Assembly: GCA_019232735.1 (NCBI GenBank)
Contig: JAFANL010000214.1
Coordinates: forward strand, 1 to 6,147
Length of the DNA stretch: 6,147 nt
DNA from: Aquitalea sp.
GTDB taxonomy: Bacteria > Pseudomonadota > Gammaproteobacteria > Burkholderiales > Chromobacteriaceae
Direction of reading: 5' to 3'
Shown here one piece after another: positions 1-4,573 of the stretch. Under the pieces are notes generated by a model. It ran no database searches. It saw only the letters and a list, made by a program, of their open reading frames with translations, and was not told the DNA's origin. How positions within the stretch are numbered: the first letter of the stretch is position 1; each line of letters starts with the position of its first letter. The position numbers were made by a program, and so were the translations under genes.

Positions 1-562
1 GGACTGCGCCTCCTCCGAGTTCTACAAGGATGGCAAGTACCACCTGACCGCCGAAGGCCTGCAACTGTCTTCCGAGCAGTTTGCCGACTACCTGGAAACC
101 CTGGTCAACAACTACCCGATCATCTCCATCGAAGATGGCATGAGCGAACACGACTGGGAAGGCTGGAAGATCCTGACCGACCGTCTGGGCAAGCGCATCC
201 AGCTGGTGGGCGACGACGTGTTCGTCACCAACCCGAAAATCCTGGCCAAGGGCATCGAAGCCGGCATCTGCAACTCGCTGCTGGTGAAGGTAAACCAGAT
301 CGGCACCCTGTCGGAAACCCTGAAAGCAGTTGACCTGGCCAAGCGCTCCAGCTATACCAGCGTCATGAGCCATCGTTCCGGTGAAACCGAAGACAGCACC
401 ATTGCCGATCTGGCCGTTGCCACCAACTGCATGCAGATCAAGACCGGTTCGCTGTCGCGCTCCGACCGCATGGCCAAGTACAACCAACTGCTGCGTATCG
501 AAGAAGAGCTGGGTGATGCGGCCTACTACCCGGGCCGTGCTGCCTTTTACCACCTGAAGTAA
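1..562 (+). CDS. eno: Enolase (phosphopyruvate hydratase), C-terminal part
   Basis: Enolase is a cytosolic glycolytic enzyme that converts 2-phosphoglycerate to phosphoenolpyruvate; in many bacteria it also joins the RNA degradosome. Reading from base 2, 186 codons precede the TAA at 560-562, roughly the last 43% of a protein usually near 430 residues; the start lies outside the window. The fragment covers most of the catalytic TIM barrel. It opens with DCASSEFYKDGKY, whose Asp (2-4) matches the first Mg ligand of the family. SIEDG (Glu at 131-133) and GDD (209-217) supply the other metal ligands. The catalytic Lys in LLVKVNQIG is at 287-289, the SHRSGETED His at 371-373, and the KTGSLSRSDR Lys at 440-442. 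All key residues in the visible part are intact. ftsB follows after 8 bases with no terminator between, so co-transcription is likely. Identity is very secure. Confidence 0.98.
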   Translation, partial: DCASSEFYKDGKYHLTAEGLQLSSEQFADYLETLVNNYPIISIEDGMSEHDWEGWKILTDRLGKRIQLVGDDVFVTNPKILAKGIEAGICNSLLVKVNQIGTLSETLKAVDLAKRSSYTSVMSHRSGETEDSTIADLAVATNCMQIKTGSLSRSDRMAKYNQLLRIEEELGDAAYYPGRAAFYHLK

Positions 563-570
563 GCTGAATC

Positions 571-861
571 ATGCGCTGGCTGACCCTGACTCTGGTAACC
601 CTGCTGATCGCCTTGCAATGGCCCTTGTGGTTTGGCAAGGGGAGCTGGCTCAGGGTCTGGCAGCTGGACAAGCAACTGCAGGAACAGCGGGCGGTCACGC
701 AGAAGCTGATTGCCCGCAATGCCGCACTGGATGCCGAAGTACGTGATCTGAAGCAAGGAACTGACGCGATAGAAGAGAGAGCGCGGAACGAACTTGGTAT
801 GATCCGCAATGGTGAAGTATTTTTTCAATTACTGGACCCGGCGGCAGCGACGAAACATTGA
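571..861 (+). CDS. ftsB: Cell division protein FtsB (divisome, FtsQLB complex)
   Basis: This 96-residue protein has the bitopic FtsB/DivIC layout. A short N-terminal tail leads into one membrane helix at about residues 3-20 (WLTLTLVTLLIALQWPLW). A periplasmic coiled coil rich in Leu, Gln and charged residues follows at about 28-65. It then has the family motif ERARNELGMIRNGEVFFQ, close to the ARNELSM...GE.F segment of E. coli FtsB, and a short tail ending at a TGA. The family joins FtsL and FtsQ at mid-cell and helps to activate septal peptidoglycan synthesis. Its length is typical. It lies 8 bases after eno, an adjacency common in beta- and gammaproteobacteria. I see only a weak ribosome binding site (GAAG about 11 bases upstream), so translation may depend on ribosomes finishing eno. 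An older label for such proteins is septum formation initiator. Confidence 0.94.
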   Translation: MRWLTLTLVTLLIALQWPLWFGKGSWLRVWQLDKQLQEQRAVTQKLIARNAALDAEVRDLKQGTDAIEERARNELGMIRNGEVFFQLLDPAAATKH

Positions 862-924
862 CTAAGCCCATCCAGGCCTTCACCCCCTAAATAAAAAATA
901 ATCATGGCTGGCTATAAAACTTCC

Positions 925-928
925 AGGG
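925..928 (+). promoter_or_regulatory. Ribosome binding site that favours the ATG at 937
   Basis: AGGG lies 8 bases before the ATG at 937. The in-frame ATG at 904, which would add 11 residues, is preceded by an A/T-rich stretch (888-902) with no purine-rich Shine-Dalgarno sequence. The resulting N-terminus MTTQNPIEVARETL also looks like a natural helical start. This supports the shorter protein. Confidence 0.6.
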
Positions 929-936
929 TTTGGTCA

Positions 937-2733
937 ATGACAACACAGAATCCGATTGAGGTAGCGCGCGAAACGCTCAAACAGCTGAGTCTGCGCAAAC
1001 TGTTGCCAACACCGGAAAATTTCGAGCGCGTCTATCACGAGCTCACACAAACACCCATTGAGCGCGACAACAAGCTGGGCACCCAGCTGCTTCGAGCCCT
1101 GGAAACCATCCCGGCAGATACCCCGCAAAGCAAGGCCCTGCTGCTCCGCATCAAGCAAGCCACCGATGACTCGCGCTGGGAACAACTCCCCCAGCTGGCC
1201 ATCGATTTCCTCCGCTTGGCCCTGACCGAAAGCAATCTGACCCAAACCTGGGGCAGCCTGATCCTGAACCTGATCCGCAGTTGGGATTTACGCCTGCCCG
1301 ACCTGCCGCAACATCACAAACAAGCAGCACTGGAACGGGTACTGGTCAATTACGGCAACCAGCCAACAGAATTGAATACCAAGCTGGCCGCACTGGTAAA
1401 AAACTGGAGCGCACCGGCCAGCCAACGCGAAGCCATCGACCTGGTCGATGAGGCCTCCGCCTCCAGCACGGACGATGTTGCCATCAGCAATGTGCTGGCC
1501 CAACAGGACAGCAACAGCTGGCCGCTGTGGCAGCGTACACTGGCCTTCGCCCTCAAGCACGGCCTGGAACCCCGGCTGATCAGCATGCCGGACATGGTGG
1601 AATCGCTGGAAAGCCTGATCCGCGAACTGGATCAGGTCGGCGACGATGCCAGCCTCAATGTCTACATGCCCAAGCTGCGCAACTTCATGATCAAGCTGGA
1701 GCTGCAAACCCAGCAGGAAGGCCGCCTGGTATCCGGCCTGACCAATCTGCTGCGCTTGCTGCTGGACAATGTCGCCGAGATCAACCGCTCGGATGATTAT
1801 CTGGTCGGCCAGGTTCATTCGTTGCAGGAAGTGCTGTCCCATCAGCCACTGTCGATGCAGCAGGTTTACCAGCTGGAAACCAGCCTGAAGGAAGTCATCC
1901 GCAAGCAAGGCATGCTCAAGAGCACGCTGGATGAAGCCACCAGCTCCTTGCGCACCCTGCTCGACCGCTTCATCTCGCGCCTGGCGCAGATGACGGACAG
2001 CACCGACGACTTCCACAACAAGATCAGCAAGCACAGCGAAAAACTGAAAACCACCAGCAACGTCGAAGAACTCAGCGGCGTCATCGGCGCCCTGATGGAA
2101 GACACCTCGCTGATGCAGGTCGACCTCACCCGCTCCCGCGACGAACTACTGGCTGCGCGCGAACAGGTCGAGGCCGCGGAACAACGTATCAACGAACTGG
2201 AAACCGCACTGGAAGCGGCCAGCGCCAAGGTCAAGGAAGACCAGCTGACCGGTGCCTACAATCGCCGTGGCCTGGCCGAGCACTTCCAGCGGGAAATCAG
2301 CCGTGCCGAACGCACCAGCAGCGACCTGAGCGTGGCCCTCATCGATGTCGACAACTTCAAGCAGCTCAATGACCGTTATGGCCACCTGACCGGCGATGAT
2401 GCATTGAAATACTTGGTGGATGTCATCAAGCACAATCTGCGCCCTGCCGATATTGTGGCCCGCTTTGGTGGCGAAGAATTTGTCCTGCTGATGCCGGACA
2501 CCCCGGTAGACGAAGCCATTGATACCGTGCAGCGCCTGCAGCGCGAACTGACCCGCACCTTCTTCATGGCCAATAACGACAGGCTGGTGATCACCTTCAG
2601 TGCCGGCGTGGCCAGATGGCATCTGGGTGAACAGGATATCGAAGTCATCGAACGCGCCGACCAGGCCATGTACCAGGCCAAGATCAGTGGCAAGAACCGG
2701 GTGGTTTCGGCCGAGCCGGATCGCATGATCTGA
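937..2733 (+). CDS. Diguanylate cyclase with long helical N-terminal region (GGDEF protein)
   Basis: GGDEF enzymes condense two GTP into the second messenger cyclic di-GMP, which usually controls the switch between motility and biofilm. This 598-residue protein has its GGDEF domain at about residues 435-590. It begins at DQLTGAYNRRG and includes LIDVDNFKQLNDRYGH (metal and nucleotide binding). The GGEEF active site at 511-515 is intact, so activity is expected. An RxxD motif (RPAD, 502-505) sits exactly five residues before GGEEF, the usual place of the inhibitory site for product feedback. Residues 1 to about 430 are mostly helical, with a strong coiled coil at about 375-435 (rich in AAREQVEAAEQRINELETAL) that could dimerise the enzyme. 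I recognise no PAS, GAF, HAMP, response-regulator or EAL domain, no signal peptide and no membrane helix, so the input signal is unknown. The protein contains no cysteine. A start at 904 would give 609 residues but lacks a ribosome binding site. The gene lies 75 bases after ftsB and may be separately transcribed. Confidence 0.93.
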   Translation: MTTQNPIEVARETLKQLSLRKLLPTPENFERVYHELTQTPIERDNKLGTQLLRALETIPADTPQSKALLLRIKQATDDSRWEQLPQLAIDFLRLALTESNLTQTWGSLILNLIRSWDLRLPDLPQHHKQAALERVLVNYGNQPTELNTKLAALVKNWSAPASQREAIDLVDEASASSTDDVAISNVLAQQDSNSWPLWQRTLAFALKHGLEPRLISMPDMVESLESLIRELDQVGDDASLNVYMPKLRNFMIKLELQTQQEGRLVSGLTNLLRLLLDNVAEINRSDDYLVGQVHSLQEVLSHQPLSMQQVYQLETSLKEVIRKQGMLKSTLDEATSSLRTLLDRFISRLAQMTDSTDDFHNKISKHSEKLKTTSNVEELSGVIGALMEDTSLMQVDLTRSRDELLAAREQVEAAEQRINELETALEAASAKVKEDQLTGAYNRRGLAEHFQREISRAERTSSDLSVALIDVDNFKQLNDRYGHLTGDDALKYLVDVIKHNLRPADIVARFGGEEFVLLMPDTPVDEAIDTVQRLQRELTRTFFMANNDRLVITFSAGVARWHLGEQDIEVIERADQAMYQAKISGKNRVVSAEPDRMI

Positions 2734-2755
2734 CACCATTGGCGACACACAAAAC

Positions 2756-2781
2756 AAAACCGGGGAGATCCCCGGTTTTTT
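2756..2781. terminator. Bidirectional intrinsic terminator between the cyclase gene and rnfH
   Basis: A perfect 10-bp stem pairs AAAACCGGGG (2756-2765) with CCCCGGTTTT (2770-2779) around the loop AGAT. On the + strand it runs into six T (2776-2781), the classic intrinsic terminator for the cyclase gene, whose stop codon is 22 bases upstream. Read on the - strand, the stem ends in T-rich sequence (complement of the A-runs at 2751-2759), so it can also end rnfH transcription. The sixth T is also part of the rnfH stop codon. Confidence 0.92.
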
Positions 2782-3092
2782 CATGCGTCCTCACCACCCT
2801 TTTTCATGCCCTTGCCCGCCTCGGCCCGCTGCCGCCGCACCGCCTTGGGATCCGCCTGCAGGGGGCGGTAGATTTCCACCCGGTCCCCCGCCCGCAGCAC
2901 GGTGTCCGGCTTGACTGCCTTGCTGAAAATACCCAGTTTCAGCTCTGCATTATCCAGCATGGAAAACTGCGCCAGAATGCCGGACAGCAACACCGCCTGC
3001 TGCGCCGTCGTCCCCGCCGCCACTTCCAGCGCCATGATGCGCTGGCGCTGTGGCAAGGCGCAGGCAACTTCAATCCGGATAAGCTCAGTCAT
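2781..3092 (-). CDS. rnfH: RnfH family ubiquitin-like protein (RatB/YfjF)
   Basis: This 103-residue protein matches the RnfH family (E. coli RnfH/YfjF, 96 residues). The N-terminal strand has the IEVACALPQRQ pattern, a middle region contains LKLGIFSKAVKPDTVLRAGD, and the signature GDRVEIYRPLQADPKAVRRQ is followed by a charged tail. The family adopts a beta-grasp fold like ubiquitin and ThiS. Its biochemical role is not established. The name comes from rnf electron-transport operons, which are absent here, and E. coli literature also calls it RatB. I chose the ATG at 3092-3090 because AAGGTG lies 7 bases upstream. An ATG two codons earlier (3098) would be too close to that site, and a longer frame to 3155 adds a non-homologous leader. 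The start overlaps the ratA stop by 8 bases, indicating translational coupling. The stop codon abuts the shared terminator hairpin. Confidence 0.92.
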   Translation of the reverse strand: MTELIRIEVACALPQRQRIMALEVAAGTTAQQAVLLSGILAQFSMLDNAELKLGIFSKAVKPDTVLRAGDRVEIYRPLQADPKAVRRQRAEAGKGMKKGGEDA

Positions 3093-3522
3093 CGCCATAC
3101 ACCTTGTCCGCGTGTTTGATGAAGGCATCCACCAGGGTGCCGGAAATATGGCCAAACACCGGGCCGATCACTTTTTCCAGAATCTTGCTGGAAAACTCGT
3201 AACGCAGGCTGAATTCCACCTTGCAGCCAAAATCACCCAGCGGGGTAAATTGCCACAAGCCCTGCAAATGCTGGAAAGGCCCTTCAACCAGCTCCATCAG
3301 GATGCTCTCGCCTGCGTGCAGGGTGTTGCGGGTGGTAAAGTGCTGACGAATCTTCAGGTAATCAATGTGCAGGCTGGCCACCTGCTGATCGCCCTCGCGC
3401 GAGTGCTCTTCCGCCTTGGCACACCAGGGCAGGAAACGCGGGTAATTTTCCACCTTGTCTACCAGCGCAAACATCTGGGCCGGCGTATGGGCAACCAGGA
3501 CTTTCTTTTCGACAACCTGCAT
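3085..3522 (-). CDS. ratA: RatA-like START/COQ10 family protein
   Basis: This 145-residue protein belongs to the RatA/COQ10 branch of the START-like lipid-binding fold. Visible family features are the N-terminal strand VVEKKVLVAHTPAQMF, the VDKVENYPRFLPWC segment (residues 21-34), FTTRNTLHAGESILMELVEGPF with the LWQFTPL strand after it, and a long C-terminal helix ending in ADKVYGDD. E. coli RatA (YfjG) was reported to bind the 50S subunit and block 70S formation when overproduced. Mitochondrial COQ10 relatives bind ubiquinone, so a quinone-linked role is an equally open alternative. The start at 3522 fits the usual 145-residue length; an upstream ATG at 3570 would add 16 unlikely residues. 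The ribosome binding site is weak. rnfH overlaps its 3' end and smpB is divergent, the same neighbourhood as in E. coli. Confidence 0.92.
   Translation of the reverse strand: MQVVEKKVLVAHTPAQMFALVDKVENYPRFLPWCAKAEEHSREGDQQVASLHIDYLKIRQHFTTRNTLHAGESILMELVEGPFQHLQGLWQFTPLGDFGCKVEFSLRYEFSSKILEKVIGPVFGHISGTLVDAFIKHADKVYGDD
3100..3105 (-). promoter_or_regulatory. Ribosome binding site of rnfH, inside ratA
   Basis: On the - strand AAGGTG stands 7 bases before the ATG at 3092 and lies within the last codons of ratA. It separates the preferred rnfH start from the in-frame ATG at 3098, which is only 1 base from the site. Confidence 0.6.
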
Positions 3523-3560
3523 GGGAAACCGGGCACGAGGCAAAATGACTGAAGCTGGGC

Positions 3561-3589
3561 AGTTTACCAAAAGCCTGCCCGGCTGTCCG
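3561..3589 (-). promoter_or_regulatory. Candidate sigma-70 promoter for ratA-rnfH
   Basis: On the - strand the hexamer CGGACA (3589-3584; 4 of 6 matches to TTGACA) is followed after 17 bases by TAAACT (3566-3561; 4 of 6 matches to TATAAT). A TGG directly before the -10 gives an extended -10. Transcription would start near 3554, leaving a leader of about 30 bases before the ratA ATG. The match is moderate and found by eye. Confidence 0.4.
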
Positions 3590-3633
3590 CGCCAAGCCAG
3601 GGCATGGTTTCAAGCTGCTGATTTTCAGGAATT

Positions 3634-3661
3634 TTGGCCTGGGCGCAGCTTCTGGTAGAAT
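3634..3661 (+). promoter_or_regulatory. Candidate sigma-70 promoter for smpB
   Basis: TTGGCC (3634-3639; 4 of 6 matches to TTGACA) is followed after 16 bases by TAGAAT (3656-3661; 5 of 6 matches to TATAAT), with TGG giving an extended -10. The predicted start is near 3668, about 32 bases before the smpB ATG. It points away from the ratA candidate promoter, with the two -10 boxes about 90 bases apart. No clear operator repeat lies between them. Confidence 0.6.
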
Positions 3662-3699
3662 AGCCGATTCCCTTTCAACGCCACGGAAATCTCAGCCGC

Positions 3700-4155
3700 A
3701 TGAGCATCATCCAGAACCGCAAAGCCTTCCATGACTACTTCATCGAGGAAGAACTCGAGGCCGGGCTTGTGCTGGAAGGTTGGGAAGTGAAATCCATCCG
3801 CGCCGGTCGCGTCCAGCTCAAGGAAAGCTATATTGACTGGAAAAACGGTGCCTTCTGGCTGATCGGCTGCCACATCACCGCCCTGCAGTCCGCCTCCACC
3901 CACGTCAAGCCAGACCCGGTACGTCCGCGCAAATTGCTGCTGTCGCAAGCGGAAATCAACCGTTTCATCGGCAAGGTGGAACGTGCCGGCTACACCATGA
4001 TGGCGCTGGACTTGCACTACAGCAAAGGCCGCGTCAAGGCCAATGTTGGCTTGGCCAAGGGCAAGAAACTGCACGACAAACGCGATAGCGAAAAAGACCG
4101 CGAATGGCAGCGCGAAAAACAGCGCTTCATGAAAAACCAGCGAGGTGGTGAATGA
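3700..4155 (+). CDS. smpB: SsrA-binding protein SmpB (trans-translation)
   Basis: SmpB binds tmRNA (SsrA) and places it in the empty A site of stalled ribosomes, so that the nascent chain is tagged for degradation and the ribosome is freed. The 151-residue product has the family landmarks NRKAFHDYFIEEELEAGL near the N-terminus, GWEVKSIRAGRVQLKESY in the OB-type barrel, the STHVKPDPVRPRKLLL segment, and VGLAKGKKLHDKR with H125-R128. A basic C-terminal tail (EWQREKQRFMKNQ) follows, which in known SmpB becomes helical in the mRNA channel. It is slightly shorter at the N-terminus than E. coli SmpB (160 residues), with no missing core element. A modest GGAA lies about 11 bases before the ATG. It is divergent from ratA and overlaps the next gene by ATGA. 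The tmRNA gene itself is not in the window. Confidence 0.98.
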   Translation: MSIIQNRKAFHDYFIEEELEAGLVLEGWEVKSIRAGRVQLKESYIDWKNGAFWLIGCHITALQSASTHVKPDPVRPRKLLLSQAEINRFIGKVERAGYTMMALDLHYSKGRVKANVGLAKGKKLHDKRDSEKDREWQREKQRFMKNQRGGE

Positions 4156-4508
4156 AAAAGAGTGCCGCCCTGCCCATCACACTGATCTGTCTGGGTTCGG
4201 TATGGTTTCTCAAGAGCACGGCCCTGCTGCCCAATACCTCGACCTTGCTGGCCTTGCTGCTGGCAGCAGCAGGATGTCTATTATTGATTATCGATGGCTT
4301 CAACAAATCCACGCTGGTCAGCTGCCCACTGCTGATCTATGCCGGTGCAGCCATCTATCTGCGCGACAATAGTGGCCTGCAACTCAGCCACTTGTTGTCG
4401 CTTGGCATGGTGCTGGCAGGCTTGTTGATGCTGCTGGCGCGTAGCAAACGTATACCGGAGCGCAGCCTGGGCTGGCGCTCCATGCTGGAAGACCAGGACA
4501 AGTCCTGA
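4152..4508 (+). CDS. Small four-helix membrane protein of unknown function
   Basis: I cannot assign a function to this 118-residue hydrophobic protein. It starts at an ATG overlapping the smpB stop (ATGA, 4152-4155), with GAGG (4142-4145) 6 bases upstream, so translation is probably coupled to smpB. Membrane helices are likely at about residues 5-20, 30-47, 54-70 and 79-96, with a charged C-terminal tail (97-118). The Lys-Lys N-terminus, the D48/K52 loop and the R97-R100 cluster suggest both ends face the cytoplasm. The two helix pairs look like a weak internal duplication: G15-xxx-F-L-K and G65-xxx-Y-L-R end helices 1 and 3. The general look (Pro, small residues, G-xxx-FL, then a Leu/Pro turn) recalls LiaI/LiaF-type membrane segments, but this is a guess. 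Codon use looks like that of its neighbours and the frame is intact, so it is a real gene. Confidence 0.82.
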   Translation: MKKSAALPITLICLGSVWFLKSTALLPNTSTLLALLLAAAGCLLLIIDGFNKSTLVSCPLLIYAGAAIYLRDNSGLQLSHLLSLGMVLAGLLMLLARSKRIPERSLGWRSMLEDQDKS

Positions 4509-4563
4509 CACAGCAAACCATTTACCCATTGAACGACAGGCCCACGGGCCAACGGAACCTTTC

Positions 4564-4568
4564 AAGGA
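4564..4568 (+). promoter_or_regulatory. Ribosome binding site of guaA
   Basis: AAGGA stands 5 bases before the ATG at 4574 and is the only good site in the 65-base gap. It fixes a start giving MDKILILDFGSQ, the normal beginning of the GuaA amidotransferase domain. Confidence 0.65.
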
Positions 4569-4573
4569 CAGGC

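Noticed and set aside
858..893. TTGACT (858-863) with TAAATA (888-893) as a promoter for the cyclase gene
   Set aside because: The spacer is 24 bases, too long for a sigma-70 promoter; the TATAAA at 913-918 has no good -35 partner either.
1288..2784. Long - strand open frames (248 and 212 codons) opposite the diguanylate cyclase gene
   Set aside because: They are shadows of the real frame: biased composition, no ribosome binding site or family motif, and they lie over the GGDEF gene.
2781..3522. ratA-rnfH called as a classical toxin-antitoxin module
   Set aside because: RatA toxicity is reported for E. coli on overproduction, but RnfH is not an established antitoxin, and the gene order and neighbourhood are those of conserved core genes, not of a mobile module.
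2902..3552. 216-codon + strand open frame opposite ratA and rnfH
   Set aside because: It lies antisense to two well-recognised genes, starts just after a strong terminator, and shows no known domain.
4539..4550. GGCCCACGGGCC palindrome before guaA as a terminator or attenuator
   Set aside because: The stem is only 4-5 bp with a tiny loop and no T-run follows. It could be an operator half-site, but nothing else supports that.
4529..4557. TTGAAC as a -35 box for guaA
   Set aside because: No TATAAT-like sequence occurs 16-18 bases downstream, where the sequence is GC-rich.
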